Shown: positions 52,380 through 63,437 of the stretch, one piece after another
How the letters are laid out: each line of letters begins with the position of its first letter
Position numbering within the stretch: position 1 is the first letter of the stretch
Source: Fusobacterium necrophorum subsp. necrophorum
Lineage (GTDB): Bacteria; Fusobacteriota; Fusobacteriia; Fusobacteriales; Fusobacteriaceae
Assembly (NCBI RefSeq): GCF_004006635.1
Contig: NZ_CP034842.1
Coordinates: forward strand, 2,542,001-2,606,000
Reading direction: 5' to 3'
Length of the DNA stretch: 64,000 nucleotides
Notes under the pieces: model-generated
What the model saw: the letters and a program-made list of their open reading frames with translations, nothing else
Database searches by the model: none
Told to the model about the DNA's origin: nothing
Made by a program: the position numbers and the translations under genes

Positions 52380-53381
52380 TTATTTTCCCTTGTTTTCAAG
52401 AGCTTTCACTCGTTTTAATAATTCTGGTAATTTTTTCATCGAAACTTTGATTTTTAAATCCTCTTTATGATCTACCAGAGGATAACCGGATAGAATTTGA
52501 TTGGATTTTACATCTCCAGTCACTCCCGATTTGGAACCGATGACAATGTTGTCTCCGATTTTAATATGTCCTGCTACGCCGGTTTGTCCGGCAAGAGTTA
52601 CATTATTTCCAATTTCTGTGCTTCCGGCAATTCCTACTTGGGATATAATCAGACAATTTTCCCCAATTCTATCATTATGTGCCACCTGTACCAGATTATC
52701 TATTTTAGTATATTTTTTGATCAATGTATTCCCAATAGTTCCTCGGTCTACCGTCGTATTTGCTCCGATTTCTACAAAATCTTCTATCACCACAGAACCG
52801 ATTTGCTCAATTTTCATATTATTTCCCTGTACTTTGACAAAGCCAAATCCATCAGAGCCTATGACCGCTCCCGATTGAAAAATACATCCTTTCCCGACTT
52901 TTACAAATTCTCGAATACTAACATTGGAATACAGAATACTTCCTTCTCCGATCACAGCACCTTCTCCGATAAAAACATGGGGATATAATACCACATTGTC
53001 TCCAATGACAGCATCATGTCCTATGTAAACATTGGGAGCAATGGATACATTTTTTCCAATCTTAGCGGAATCCTCTATCATTTTCTCCATCTTTTTTAAA
53101 GGTCTCTTAAAAAAATGCAATAATTTTGGCATTAAAATTCTCGGATTATCGCGTACTACAATATACATTTTTCCTAAGTCCATAGGTAACTCAATATCCG
53201 GAACAATAATAACTTTTGCTTTACATTCCCCTAACTTTGTTAAAAATTTTTCCTCCGCTGCAAAGCTTACATCATCTTCTTCCGCATGGAAAAAGGGAGC
53301 GAGCCCAGAAACCTGTTCTACACTCTCTCCCTTTACTATTCCATTCAGAAGGGTTACTAAGTCTCTAATTTGATAACTCAT
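52380..53381 (-). CDS. lpxD: UDP-3-O-(3-hydroxyacyl)glucosamine N-acyltransferase LpxD
   Basis: A 333-residue left-handed beta-helix acyltransferase. The N-terminal uridine-binding domain (residues 1-95) is followed by hexapeptide repeats (about 100-300), with VQVAHNDRIGENCLIISQVGI holding the catalytic His in HND and SKSGVTGDV near the end. It adds the second 3-hydroxyacyl chain in lipid A synthesis. It is 18 bases after ompH, in the classic bamA-ompH-lpxD order. Confidence 0.95.
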   Translation of the reverse strand: MSYQIRDLVTLLNGIVKGESVEQVSGLAPFFHAEEDDVSFAAEEKFLTKLGECKAKVIIVPDIELPMDLGKMYIVVRDNPRILMPKLLHFFKRPLKKMEKMIEDSAKIGKNVSIAPNVYIGHDAVIGDNVVLYPHVFIGEGAVIGEGSILYSNVSIREFVKVGKGCIFQSGAVIGSDGFGFVKVQGNNMKIEQIGSVVIEDFVEIGANTTVDRGTIGNTLIKKYTKIDNLVQVAHNDRIGENCLIISQVGIAGSTEIGNNVTLAGQTGVAGHIKIGDNIVIGSKSGVTGDVKSNQILSGYPLVDHKEDLKIKVSMKKLPELLKRVKALENKGK

Positions 53382-53399
53382 AACTCCCTCCTTCTTATA

Positions 53400-53879
53400 T
53401 TATTTTATTGTTTCCATTTTTTTGATTACTTTATCTGTAATATCTTCTCCGCCAACAAGGACAGCTCCTCTATCTAAAACATAATCGTATTTTCCTTCCG
53501 TTGCTACCGCTTGTACCGCTTTATTTGCTTTCGTAAAAATAGCGGACATTTTTGTTTGTTCCATCTTCGCTAAACTTTCTCTTGAAGTATTTACATATTT
53601 ATAGAATCCTTCTACTTTTGCTTGAAATGCTTTCTTTTCGGCATCTGTCAATTTATCTCCTTTGGCTTGTAATGCTACTTCTTCTTTTTGTAATGCTACT
53701 TGTCTTTGATTTACGTCATTTTCAATTCTTTTTACCTCTTTTTGTAAAGTAGCTTCTACCCCTTTTGTTCCACTATATCTTCCAATCACCTCTTGAGAAT
53801 CCACCACTGCAATTTTATCTGCAAATGCACTCATAGAAAAAGCAGATACCAATCCTAATACCAATAACATTTTTTTCAT
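53400..53879 (-). CDS. OmpH/Skp-family periplasmic chaperone
   Basis: A 159-residue protein with signal peptide (KKMLLVLGLVSAFSMSAFA) and the OmpH core: KIAVVDSQEVIGRYSGTKGVEATLQ, a long helical hairpin, and YDYVLDRGAVLVGG. Skp trimers hold unfolded outer-membrane proteins and carry them to BamA, which is encoded just upstream. Confidence 0.93.
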   Translation of the reverse strand: MKKMLLVLGLVSAFSMSAFADKIAVVDSQEVIGRYSGTKGVEATLQKEVKRIENDVNQRQVALQKEEVALQAKGDKLTDAEKKAFQAKVEGFYKYVNTSRESLAKMEQTKMSAIFTKANKAVQAVATEGKYDYVLDRGAVLVGGEDITDKVIKKMETIK

Positions 53880-53919
53880 TTGTCGTAACCTCCATTTATT
53901 TTATAAATTTATATTCTCA

Positions 53920-56043
53920 TTAGAATGATTGTCCCATGTTGAAATAGAACTTCATTCCACGATCATTACTGTATTTATCTTGTGATTTTCCAACCGGCCA
54001 TCCAAAGTCAAATCTCAACGGTCCCATAGGAGTATTCAAACGTAGTCCAACTCCTGCCGTTGTTGCAATTCCTTTTGAGAATTTTTCATCATTTCCATAT
54101 TCTGGATCTCGCCCATTTTGTTTCCATGCTCTTCCTGCATCTGCAAAGAAAACAATTCCTAAAATATCATTGATTTGTGTTCTGTTTTCTATTGTTGCTG
54201 CTAGCTTTTGTGTTCCTCGGAAAGTTCCTCCATCATATCCTCGTAAAGTATTTCCTCCACCAACCCAGAAACGTTGTCCTTCTTTAGTAGATTGTGTCAT
54301 TACCCCTCCGACTACTTTATAAGCAAAGGTATTCTTTTTCCAGAATCCTCGATGATATTTCCTCAATTCTAAAGTAACATTCGAAAAACTTCCAGATTTG
54401 TATCCTCCAGCATATCCTGTTTCCAATTGTAATTTTGCATATTCTCCTGTAGTAGCATTCCAAGGATTGTTTCTTGTATCATATGTTAAATAAGGGAAGA
54501 TACTGAATACCATATATTTATCGTTGACCGCATCTTTTGGTAAAGGAGTATTGCTGGCATCATTTTTATTTTTTCCAGTGTAATACCAAGTTCCATCTGG
54601 CAATTGTCGGAAATTTCCTTTATTCGCCTTTTCTTTTACATATTCTCCTTTAAATCCTAAACTAAAACGCCAGTTTCTTGCAAATCCTTTTCCGACATTG
54701 ATTTTTGCTCCAATGGTGTCAATATCATTGAATAAAGCACTGTCACTATCTCCATAGGATGTTTTATATAAACTCCATCCCCAAGAGATTCTGTCGGTAT
54801 CTCGAATCCAAGGATCAAAGAAATCAATAGTAAATCCTGTATAGTCCTTATTTGATTTTTCAAAGTTCACTCCAAATTCTTGAGCTCGCCCTTTCCAGTT
54901 ATTATCTTTTAAAGATAAGGTTCCCATAAGACCGGTTTCTGAACCGTAAGAAATAGCTCCTTGTAAAATTGCAGTTCTGTCTTCATCTATCAACAGTACA
55001 ATGTCCCTTCCATTCGGATCTCCCGGAACTCTTCTGATTTCAGACTTGATATTTTTAAAAACCCCTAATCTCATTAAATTTTGTACTGTATTATCATAAT
55101 CTTTTGCATTATATATTTTTCCTTCTTGCAATTCGATTTCTCGTTGAATCACATAATCTTGCGTTTTTAAAATATCATCCGTCGGTTTTCTTCGATTTCC
55201 CTTTTGCTTTGTCACCATTTTTTGAAAACTAACATTACGAATAATCCCTTCCGAGATCACAACTTCCAATTCTCCTCTATCATTCAATCCCATATCGGAA
55301 ATTTCAGAAAGAGTATAGCCTTGATCTTGGTATAAATTCATAATGGTATCTCTATCTTCTCTTAGGCTATTGATGTTCAATACTTCTCCTATTTTTGTTT
55401 TTAATACCTTTAAAATATCGGGAGTTGAGAATAAAGTATTTCCGTGAATATTGATTCCTTGAATTACAGGATTTTCTACAACGGTATAAATAATCTTTAC
55501 TCCATTTCCATTCTTTTGAGTATTTGGAGTCACTTCTCGAAAATACCCCGTCGCCAATAAAGCTTTTTGCCCATCTTCTATGGCTGTCTTTGAAAAATAT
55601 CCTCCTTGTTTGACAGATAAGACTTTTTTCAAATCAGCAGTAGAGACAAATTGATTTCCGGAAATAATAATATCGGATAAAATTAAAGACTTATCCACAT
55701 TTGCCTGTTCTGACATGGAAATAACTCCGTCTTCTCGTAATAAAGATTGTACATCTTTTTTTTCTATTACATTGACTACGACATTGACTCCTCCTTCATA
55801 GGCTTGTGGTTGAATTAAAACATCTTCTAAATATTTAGATTTTTTCAATGTTTGGAAATCATGAAGCATAATTTCCGTGGAAAAAGGTTTTCCTTCTTTT
55901 AAATCCATCTGATTTAAAATAATACTTGCCGGAACTTCTTGATTATTTAAAACTTCCACTTTTTTGACAATCAAAGATCCTCCGGCGGCAAAACTAACCA
56001 TGCTTACCAAAAACAGTAGCATAGCAACGAGTGTTCTTTTCAT
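53920..56043 (-). CDS. bamA: Outer-membrane protein assembly factor BamA
   Basis: A 707-residue Omp85 protein with signal peptide (MKRTLVAMLLFLVSMVSFA), POTRA domains to about residue 345 (IILNQMDLKEGKPFS, IIISGNQFVSTADLKKVL, INIHGNTLFSTPDILKVL, VIQREIELQEGKIY) and a 16-strand barrel. The barrel has WVGGGNTLRGYDGGTFRG (the loop 6 RGY motif) and ends FYFNMGQSF with terminal Phe. It inserts barrels, including the autotransporter here. ATG 56043 follows GGAGG by 8 bases and its own promoter. Confidence 0.96.
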   Translation of the reverse strand: MKRTLVAMLLFLVSMVSFAAGGSLIVKKVEVLNNQEVPASIILNQMDLKEGKPFSTEIMLHDFQTLKKSKYLEDVLIQPQAYEGGVNVVVNVIEKKDVQSLLREDGVISMSEQANVDKSLILSDIIISGNQFVSTADLKKVLSVKQGGYFSKTAIEDGQKALLATGYFREVTPNTQKNGNGVKIIYTVVENPVIQGINIHGNTLFSTPDILKVLKTKIGEVLNINSLREDRDTIMNLYQDQGYTLSEISDMGLNDRGELEVVISEGIIRNVSFQKMVTKQKGNRRKPTDDILKTQDYVIQREIELQEGKIYNAKDYDNTVQNLMRLGVFKNIKSEIRRVPGDPNGRDIVLLIDEDRTAILQGAISYGSETGLMGTLSLKDNNWKGRAQEFGVNFEKSNKDYTGFTIDFFDPWIRDTDRISWGWSLYKTSYGDSDSALFNDIDTIGAKINVGKGFARNWRFSLGFKGEYVKEKANKGNFRQLPDGTWYYTGKNKNDASNTPLPKDAVNDKYMVFSIFPYLTYDTRNNPWNATTGEYAKLQLETGYAGGYKSGSFSNVTLELRKYHRGFWKKNTFAYKVVGGVMTQSTKEGQRFWVGGGNTLRGYDGGTFRGTQKLAATIENRTQINDILGIVFFADAGRAWKQNGRDPEYGNDEKFSKGIATTAGVGLRLNTPMGPLRFDFGWPVGKSQDKYSNDRGMKFYFNMGQSF

Positions 56044-56075
56044 AGTTTTAACCTCCATTTTAATATACTCTTTTT

Positions 56076-56104
56076 ATCATAACATTTGTTTATTTTTTTT
56101 TCAA
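56076..56104 (-). promoter_or_regulatory. bamA-ompH-lpxD promoter
   Basis: On the minus strand TTGAAA (56099-56104), 17 bases, TATGAT (56076-56081), in the short gap after tamB. It lets bamA be expressed apart from the tamB operon. Confidence 0.7.
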
Positions 56105-56113
56105 GTCTTTTAT

Positions 56114-59100
56114 TTAGCGAAAAATATCGAAAAAGTCATCCATTTTCTTCTCTATTTTTACTCCAATATGATAATTTAATTTTTTTTCTTTTACATGTTC
56201 TTGAGAAGAGTAGAATTTACTAGGTAATTTTCCAACTCCGATTTCAAAGGTTTTCGTATCACTATAAGGATATTTAAAGGATAAATCATATTGATCCATA
56301 ATTCTATTGTCTTTACTTTGACTGTTAATCTGTGTATTTTGTACTCCGGTGTCATAAAGAGTTCCTGTGAAATTCCAATATAATTTATCCTTATAAAGAT
56401 TATCCTCCACCTCAATTTTTGCTCCTAACTGTAGATCTCCGGAAGAATCATCTTTCTTATTGATTTGATTATACAAATTAGAAGTAATTCTAAATTTTTC
56501 AAAATGAAAAATTTTTCGAATAATTTTTGCAAAAGGACGAATTACCGTTTGCGTCAATTGTCCCCCTATAATATTTCGAAGCAGGGCAGTATAACTTGCA
56601 TTATTTTCATTTTCTTGAATTTGCCCTGTAATCAAACTATTCAAACTTCCACTCGTATTTCCCTGATTCGAAGCAATTGAAAAACGCAAATCATCCACTT
56701 TTCCTTGAATACTAAAACGAACTTTTTCTCCGTTCACGTCCACACTGGAATCCAGAAGCAAACTTGGATTGAGATTCGGAAGATAGGCTTTGTTTTCATT
56801 AAAGGATAGCATAGCCTTATCCAAAGTGAAAATGTTCGTATTGATCATCAGGGAACCTTTTTCAACTTCCAAATTTCCTAACAAGGCATATTTTCCTTCT
56901 TTTCCGATGACGGATACCCCTCCGATAATCGTTCCTTTTACATCTTCAATTGCAACGTTCAATTCCGGAATATCGACCTTAATTCCCTCCTGTATCCATA
57001 GAGATAAATCCACATCTAACAAATCTTCCAGTTTTATTTCCGCTCCTTGTACTTCAAAATCTTCCCCCAAACTTTGACTGTCCAAAACAACTTGAGAAGA
57101 CTTCCTTTCGAAAAACCTGCGAAGAATTTGCCAATAACTTTGATAAGCATTCGGAATATCGATAACCTTTCCTCGAAGCAGTTCTATATTTCCCCGTAAT
57201 TTATTCGATTCCAATCGAAGATGGGAAGAAAAATCTAAGGATAATACTTTCGGAATCTGATATTTCAATTCTTCAACATCTATATTAAAATAATAATTTA
57301 ATTTCTTTAGAAAAGAAACATCTTTTTTGATTTCATTCAATTTCGGAACTTGCATTCTTCCTGTCAATTTGGTATTTCCTTCATTGATCTTTCCGGAAAT
57401 CTGGTGAACAATCATTTCATCCCCATGCAATTCGATATTTCCTGTAAAATTTTTCATCGAAATATATTGTTTAGGCAGCTCCAAAGATACATTATGTAAT
57501 GAGAGACGTCCCTGTGATTTATCACTTTTGATATGAAAATCCAAATTGGAATTCCCCTCTATTTTCTCAATTCCATATTGAGAAACAAAGGATTGCAGTA
57601 ATTTCCAATCAATTTCAGGAGCCTTCACGGAAATATCATAGCTCTCATCCTGGATGCCGTAATATCCTTTCACTTCGGCTTTATTTTGCAAGTAGGCTGT
57701 CTTCATAGAATCCAGAATAAGCTTCTCTGTATTTCCATGAAAATCAAGAGTTAAATAGTCCAAAGGAGCTTGCTTGATGCTTAATTGACTTCCGTCCATT
57801 TGAAATTCATAATCCGGATTTTTATAATTTCCGCTTACCTTTCCGGCCAAAGTCCATTTTCCTTTTAAAAAATCCATATTACTGTATTCCCGAATATCTT
57901 CCAATTGAAAACTTTGTTTTGGAACATCCACAAAAATACTTTCTCGATCTAAATCCACACTCGCCTCGAAAGAAACAAGAGTTTTCTTCTTATCGTTCTG
58001 TAAGGAAATCGGAGAGAATTCCATTCGTCCTATTCCCTGTTTTCCTAAGATATAACTTCCTTCCCAGGCAATGTTCGGTAATTTTTGCCCACGATAATAA
58101 ATTTTATCAATGGTCGATTTGGCCTCTGCAATCAGCTCTCTTCCCTTTCCTTCCACTTCCACTTCACCGATAATTCGATAATACAAATCATGAAAGCCAT
58201 AATAATCCGATAACTTTTCCTCAATAATATTTGCTTTCAAGCGATAAGAATTATCTGAAATACTGTATTCTCCCGAAAGAAGATTCTCATCCACTTTTAC
58301 ATTTTGAAAATGCAGTTTTTTCTCTTCCAGATGGAAATTCCCTCGCACTTGATTCTCTTTGTTCTCTAGAAGATACAAACTTCCCTCTTCCAGTTGAATG
58401 TCTGCAATCGGATTTTTAATATTTCCACTCAACTGTGCTGTGGCATGATGAACGGAGAATTTCGGATAGGACAGGTTTATTTCCGTATTATCAAAATCTC
58501 TTAATTCCAGCTCAAGATTGGTATTTTGCTTTACCAGATCCAAGCTTCCCTTTGCATTCAAAAATCTATTTTCCAAGGCATAAACTCGAATTTCATCTCC
58601 CTCATACTCGATATCCGCTCTCAAGCCCCCTATTCCATATTCTCCGTATTGAAGTCTTTCAATTTCACCTTTGGAACTTACTCTTATTCCATTGTCGTCA
58701 TCATAAAAAATCTTTCCTTTCAATGCTAATTGGGCAAGGAGATCTTTTCCTTGGATTTGCCTTTCAAAACAAAAATGTTCGCTCCTATATTGAATGTCAA
58801 CTGTCTTTTGCTGTAAATCCGCCTTTCCCTGTAAAAAAATACTTCCATTTTTCTCTGAAGTAATCTCTCCTTTTTGAACTTCCAAAATATTATTGTTTGC
58901 CTGAAACAGAACCTTGCCATGATACTCTTCCAAAGAAAAAGGAAGCTCTCCTTCTCCTCTGACAAGATTTGATCTTGCAATATCATAGTCTAAGAAAAAT
59001 TGTTTCTTTTTGTATAATTTCAGATAATTTTCCTTTTTTTGATATTCTCCGTCAAGTTCCAAAATATTGGAGTGAAGAGAAAAGGGAATGATATTCTCCT

Positions 59101-60133
59101 TCAACTGAAATTGGAGATTTCCTTCCAAAGCGGGATAAACAGAATGTTCCGCAGAAAAACTCAAGTCCCACTCTTGTTTCTTCTTAAGATCCAAGAAAAT
59201 TTTATCATAATAAAAATCCATCACTTCCGCATGAACTTCTTTTTTTTCTTGATCATAGGACAGTATCGTATTTTTGGTTTCTCCTTCTTCCTGATAATCC
59301 AAGCCGGCATTGATTATATTCCCATTCAAAGAAATATAAAGTTTCCCTGCAGTCCACTTTTTATTCAAAAATTCCAATTTTGGAATTTCTGCTTGTACTT
59401 CTCCTGTGTTTCCATAATAATCACTGCGGATATGAGCTTCCAATGTTCCTGTTTCCAATTGGAGCTGCTCTGTCTTAAGGTACGGTTTCCAGTACCTATC
59501 CGGTTTCACCCCGACAATATCAAGTTGTACATCATAGGGCATGGTTTCCCCGCTATACACTATCTCGTATCGCTCCTCCTTATCTTTTCCTGAAGCTTTT
59601 GCTGAAATTCCTTTTTTCTTGTCAAAAAGAAGCTTTCCGTTCCAAGTGATTTTCTTATGAAAAATAGGTTCCAAAACTCTATCTTCATAATGTGTTTCAA
59701 TATTTTCCAAGTCTACTGTTTCAATAGGAATATTGGTAATAGGGCGATAGTCTTTTAAATCTATTTTTTTGCTTTCTTCTTTCGGAATATAGCGATCAAT
59801 ATTCCATTTTCCGTCTTTTTGACGAATCAAATAAATATCTCCCTTTGGAATCTTTATAGTTCCCAACTTCAAAAAAGAAATACGAGTTGCCTCTATTTCA
59901 GGAATTCTCAGAAAAGCTTCTCCCTCTAAATCCATTGAAATCCCTGTCAAATTAATTTTATCCTTTTGAATTGAAATTTTCTCAATCCGAATCGGATCTC
60001 CCAGAAATAATTTAGATATACCCGCAATCGTTTCTTCCAAATGATGCGTAGCATAAAAAATTCCTCCGAATACTAGAGCAAAGAAAACAGAAATATTCAC
60101 GAGTGCTATTTTATACTTTCCCCTTCCCTTCAT
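56114..60133 (-). CDS. tamB: TamB-like translocation/assembly module protein (DUF490)
   Basis: A 1,339-residue protein with a single N-terminal membrane helix (about 8-28, ALVNISVFFALVFGGIFYA) and more than 1,200 residues of periplasmic beta-strands, as in AsmA/TamB bridge proteins. The C-terminal DUF490 part includes DVDLSLWIQEGIKVDIPELN and GGVSVIGKEGKYALLGNLEV, and strands near the end resemble TamB's contact with its Omp85 partner. TamB-type proteins are thought to move phospholipids or help barrel assembly across the periplasm. No tamA is seen, only bamA next to it, so BamA is the likely partner. Confidence 0.88.
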   Translation of the reverse strand: MKGRGKYKIALVNISVFFALVFGGIFYATHHLEETIAGISKLFLGDPIRIEKISIQKDKINLTGISMDLEGEAFLRIPEIEATRISFLKLGTIKIPKGDIYLIRQKDGKWNIDRYIPKEESKKIDLKDYRPITNIPIETVDLENIETHYEDRVLEPIFHKKITWNGKLLFDKKKGISAKASGKDKEERYEIVYSGETMPYDVQLDIVGVKPDRYWKPYLKTEQLQLETGTLEAHIRSDYYGNTGEVQAEIPKLEFLNKKWTAGKLYISLNGNIINAGLDYQEEGETKNTILSYDQEKKEVHAEVMDFYYDKIFLDLKKKQEWDLSFSAEHSVYPALEGNLQFQLKENIIPFSLHSNILELDGEYQKKENYLKLYKKKQFFLDYDIARSNLVRGEGELPFSLEEYHGKVLFQANNNILEVQKGEITSEKNGSIFLQGKADLQQKTVDIQYRSEHFCFERQIQGKDLLAQLALKGKIFYDDDNGIRVSSKGEIERLQYGEYGIGGLRADIEYEGDEIRVYALENRFLNAKGSLDLVKQNTNLELELRDFDNTEINLSYPKFSVHHATAQLSGNIKNPIADIQLEEGSLYLLENKENQVRGNFHLEEKKLHFQNVKVDENLLSGEYSISDNSYRLKANIIEEKLSDYYGFHDLYYRIIGEVEVEGKGRELIAEAKSTIDKIYYRGQKLPNIAWEGSYILGKQGIGRMEFSPISLQNDKKKTLVSFEASVDLDRESIFVDVPKQSFQLEDIREYSNMDFLKGKWTLAGKVSGNYKNPDYEFQMDGSQLSIKQAPLDYLTLDFHGNTEKLILDSMKTAYLQNKAEVKGYYGIQDESYDISVKAPEIDWKLLQSFVSQYGIEKIEGNSNLDFHIKSDKSQGRLSLHNVSLELPKQYISMKNFTGNIELHGDEMIVHQISGKINEGNTKLTGRMQVPKLNEIKKDVSFLKKLNYYFNIDVEELKYQIPKVLSLDFSSHLRLESNKLRGNIELLRGKVIDIPNAYQSYWQILRRFFERKSSQVVLDSQSLGEDFEVQGAEIKLEDLLDVDLSLWIQEGIKVDIPELNVAIEDVKGTIIGGVSVIGKEGKYALLGNLEVEKGSLMINTNIFTLDKAMLSFNENKAYLPNLNPSLLLDSSVDVNGEKVRFSIQGKVDDLRFSIASNQGNTSGSLNSLITGQIQENENNASYTALLRNIIGGQLTQTVIRPFAKIIRKIFHFEKFRITSNLYNQINKKDDSSGDLQLGAKIEVEDNLYKDKLYWNFTGTLYDTGVQNTQINSQSKDNRIMDQYDLSFKYPYSDTKTFEIGVGKLPSKFYSSQEHVKEKKLNYHIGVKIEKKMDDFFDIFR

Positions 60134-60148
60134 GTTTTCCTCCTCTTT

Positions 60149-60853
60149 TTATAAAGGTTTTTTGGTAATGACTCCCGCTTTTCTCGGATATTTTTTCTCC
60201 GTTTTTTCTTGTTTTCTAATTTTTAAAATTAAACGTTTATCTTGACTATAAGGCAGCTGTCTTATATATTCCTCTTGCATCGAACTTTTTAAAACTTGTA
60301 AGGCTTTCTTTGCTTCTTTTTCCTCCTCCGTTCCCACCATTTTTTGCGGTAAGAAAAGGGCACCCACTTTTAAAAAAGGGATCATATATTCCAAGATGAC
60401 TGCCAATTTAGAAACTCCTCGACAAAATCCCAAATCGTAGTACTCTCTTCGTTTTGAGATTTGAATGTAATCCTCCGCTCTGGCATTCACCACTTCTACA
60501 TTCTCCAGTTGAAGATGTTCCTTTACTACTTCTAAAAATTTTGTTTTTTTTCCGACAGAATCCATTAAAGTAAATTGAAGATGAGGATTGCAAATCGCCA
60601 ATACCATACCCGGAAACCCTGCTCCCGTTCCAATATCAATAGCCGTTTTTGCCTCTTTCGGAATAAATTCCTGCAGTAACAAAGAATCCAAAATATGCTT
60701 CTCCAAAACAGCTTTCTCTTCCCGAATAGCGGTTAAATTTGTGTGTCGGTTGTATTCCAGTAATAAACTTACATAAGAAAGTAAGGCTTCTATCTGCTTT
60801 TCTTCTAAGGAAATATTCCACTTTTGTAAGGCAGTTGTCAAATATTCTTTCAT
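60149..60853 (-). CDS. rsmG: 16S rRNA (G527-N7)-methyltransferase RsmG
   Basis: A 234-residue enzyme with the SAM loop AIDIGTGAGFPGMVLAI, TLMDSVGKKTKFLEVV, and NARAEDY; it methylates G527 in 16S rRNA, the site tied to streptomycin sensitivity. ATG 60853 follows the mnmG stop by one base; mnmG-rsmG is the classic gid pair. Confidence 0.96.
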   Translation of the reverse strand: MKEYLTTALQKWNISLEEKQIEALLSYVSLLLEYNRHTNLTAIREEKAVLEKHILDSLLLQEFIPKEAKTAIDIGTGAGFPGMVLAICNPHLQFTLMDSVGKKTKFLEVVKEHLQLENVEVVNARAEDYIQISKRREYYDLGFCRGVSKLAVILEYMIPFLKVGALFLPQKMVGTEEEKEAKKALQVLKSSMQEEYIRQLPYSQDKRLILKIRKQEKTEKKYPRKAGVITKKPL

Positions 60854-60854
60854 C

Positions 60855-62747
60855 TTAGTTCCCTCTCATCTTTAAGTAAATCAATAATACTTGAATATCT
60901 GCCGGAGAGACTCCTGAAATACGAGAAGCCTGTCCGATATTACTAGGCTTAATCTTCTTCAATTTTTCCTTCGCTTCCTTTGGAATATTTTGTAAACTGT
61001 CATAGTCCATATCCTCCGGAATTCTTTTTTGTTCCATACTCTTATGTTTTTCTATCATTTTCAAGGATCTTTCAATATACCCGGAATACTTTGTCTGCAC
61101 TTCCACCTGATATTTGGTATCTTCATCATAAGCACCAAAATTAAATACCTTTGTCCCCTCTGTCATATATTCAATATCCTCATAATTTATTTCCGGTCGT
61201 CTTAAGACCTCAAATAAGCTGGCTCCGTCCTTTAAAATTTGCTCTCCTTTTTCATGTAATCTTTCGTTTACTCTCGGATTTCCCGGTCCCACAAAATTTT
61301 GTTGCAAAGCCTCTATGATTTTTTTTACATTTTCTCTTTTTTGCTCTACTCTTTGATATTCCTCCTCAGATACCAAACCTACTTCATATCCAATCTTGGA
61401 AAGTCGTAAATCGGCATTGTCTTCTCGCAATAACAAACGATATTCACTACGAGCGGTAAACATTCTGTAAGGCTCATTGGTTCCCTTCAATACCAAATCA
61501 TCAATTAAGGTTCCGATATAAGAATCCGCCCTATCTAAAACAATGGCTTCTTTTCCATCGATGCTTCTTACCGCATTGATCCCTGCTATGAGTCCTTGCG
61601 CTCCTGCTTCCTCATATCCGGAAGTTCCATTGATCTGCCCTGCTAAAAACAAATTCGGAATACTTCTGGACTCCAAACTGTATTGAATTTCAGAAGGAGG
61701 AATATAATCATATTCAATCGCATATCCATATCTCATAATCTGTGCATGTTCAAAACCGCGAATTTGATGTATCATATTTTCTTGAACATCCACAGGAAGA
61801 GAAGAAGAGAGACCTCCTAAGTAAATTTCATTGGTTTCATAACCTTCTCGCTCCAAAAACAAATGATGTTGTTGCTTATCTGCATAACGATATACCTTAT
61901 CTTCAATGGACGGACAATATCTCGGCCCTAATCCTTGAATCGTTCCGTTAAACAAAGGAGAACGTTCTCGATTCTTTTTTATTTCTTCATGTACCGCCTC
62001 ATTGGTATGAGCAATATAACAAGAAATTTGCTTTCTATCTTTCAAGTCTTCCTCTTTGGTTCGATTTGAAAATTTTAAAATTCTCGATTTTTCTCCGGGT
62101 TGTTCCTCCAATACCGAAAAATCAATACTTCTTGCATCAATTCTGGAAGGGGTTCCCGTTTTAAATCTCTGTAAATCCAAGCCATGTTTTAAAAGCGAAA
62201 GAGGCAGCTCTTCAGAGGACAACTCTCCCATTCTCCCGCCGGAAAAATGACTTTCTCCGATATGGATTAATCCACGTAAAAAAGTACCTGTCGCCAAAAT
62301 AATTCGCTTCGCTCGATACTCAACTCCCTCTCGTATTTTTATTCCTACCGCTTTCCCGTTTTCTACCAATAATTCACTTACCATTCCCTGAATGGCGCTC
62401 AAATTTTCACAAGATTCTATGGTTCGCTTCATTTCTTTCGCATAGGCGATTTTATCTGCCTGTGCTCTTAAAGAGCGAACTGCCGGTCCCTTTTTTGTAT
62501 TTAACACACGAATTTGAATATAGGTCTTATCAATATTTCGACCCATTTCTCCGCCAAGTGCATCAATTTCTCTTACTAAATGTGATTTTGCCGGTCCTCC
62601 TAAAGAAGGATTGCAAGACATCACTCCTATATTATCCAATGATATTGTGAAAATAGCTGTTTTTTTTCCTAATCTTGCTGCTGCTAAAGCTGCCTCCGCT
62701 CCTGCATGACCTGCTCCAACCACAATCACATCAAATTCTTGTACCAA
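60855..62747 (-). CDS. mnmG: tRNA uridine-5-carboxymethylaminomethyl synthesis enzyme MnmG (GidA)
   Basis: A 630-residue FAD protein: FAD motif [38 protein letters not shown], and [19 protein letters not shown]. With MnmE it builds the cmnm5 group on U34 of tRNAs. Start is TTG 62747 with GGAGGG 5 bases before. MnmE is not in the window. Confidence 0.97.
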   Translation of the reverse strand: MVQEFDVIVVGAGHAGAEAALAAARLGKKTAIFTISLDNIGVMSCNPSLGGPAKSHLVREIDALGGEMGRNIDKTYIQIRVLNTKKGPAVRSLRAQADKIAYAKEMKRTIESCENLSAIQGMVSELLVENGKAVGIKIREGVEYRAKRIILATGTFLRGLIHIGESHFSGGRMGELSSEELPLSLLKHGLDLQRFKTGTPSRIDARSIDFSVLEEQPGEKSRILKFSNRTKEEDLKDRKQISCYIAHTNEAVHEEIKKNRERSPLFNGTIQGLGPRYCPSIEDKVYRYADKQQHHLFLEREGYETNEIYLGGLSSSLPVDVQENMIHQIRGFEHAQIMRYGYAIEYDYIPPSEIQYSLESRSIPNLFLAGQINGTSGYEEAGAQGLIAGINAVRSIDGKEAIVLDRADSYIGTLIDDLVLKGTNEPYRMFTARSEYRLLLREDNADLRLSKIGYEVGLVSEEEYQRVEQKRENVKKIIEALQQNFVGPGNPRVNERLHEKGEQILKDGASLFEVLRRPEINYEDIEYMTEGTKVFNFGAYDEDTKYQVEVQTKYSGYIERSLKMIEKHKSMEQKRIPEDMDYDSLQNIPKEAKEKLKKIKPSNIGQASRISGVSPADIQVLLIYLKMRGN

Positions 62748-62764
62748 TGTTTCCCTCCATATCT

Positions 62765-63424
62765 CTATTCTCCCAAACTTTCCAAAGTTCTGGCTGTTTT
62801 AGAATCTGTAATAACAACGAGAATATCTCCTTTTTCAATCAATGTTTCTGCGGCAGGATTCGGATAGAAGACATCATTCGCTTTTCGAATTCCTACTATA
62901 TTGGCATTATATTTATTTCTTACATTCAATTCTATCAAAGTTTTATTCCAAAAAAGATTCGGTGCTTTGATTTCTGCCAATAAAAAGTCTGAAGAAAAAC
63001 GCAAATGTTCTATCATATTTGGTTCCATGACCAATTGAGCAATTCTTCGTCCCATATACTCTTCAGGATATACAATCTTACTGGCTCCTATTTTTTCTAA
63101 AACTTTTCCATGTTCCCTGCTCCCCGCTTTTGCAATAATTTTAGAAACTCCCAATTCTCGTAAATTCAAAGTTGTTAAAATACTTGCTTCTAAATTTCTC
63201 ATACATACAAAGGCTGTATCAAAATTTTGGGCTCCTATTTCTTGCAAACTCGTTAAATCAGTTCCATCTAAAACCATGGCATTCTCTACCTTGTAGTCAT
63301 TTATCATATCTTGGACTAAATCTTCCGATACATCCACTGCCATCACTTCCTGGTCGGATTCATACAACGTTTTCGCAACACTTCTTCCGAAACGTCCCAA
63401 ACCAATGACTAAATATTGTTTCAT
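62765..63424 (-). CDS. ktrA: Potassium uptake regulatory subunit KtrA (TrkA/RCK family)
   Basis: A 219-residue cytosolic protein: Rossmann fold [26 protein letters not shown] (residues 3-28, given here in parts: [12 protein letters not shown] and EVMAVD), [20 protein letters not shown], and a C-terminal RCK_C domain from about 135. It binds ATP/ADP or NAD and gates the KtrB channel. It follows ktrB by 13 bases. Confidence 0.93.
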   Translation of the reverse strand: MKQYLVIGLGRFGRSVAKTLYESDQEVMAVDVSEDLVQDMINDYKVENAMVLDGTDLTSLQEIGAQNFDTAFVCMRNLEASILTTLNLRELGVSKIIAKAGSREHGKVLEKIGASKIVYPEEYMGRRIAQLVMEPNMIEHLRFSSDFLLAEIKAPNLFWNKTLIELNVRNKYNANIVGIRKANDVFYPNPAAETLIEKGDILVVITDSKTARTLESLGE

Positions 63425-63437
63425 TTTTTTCTCCTTA

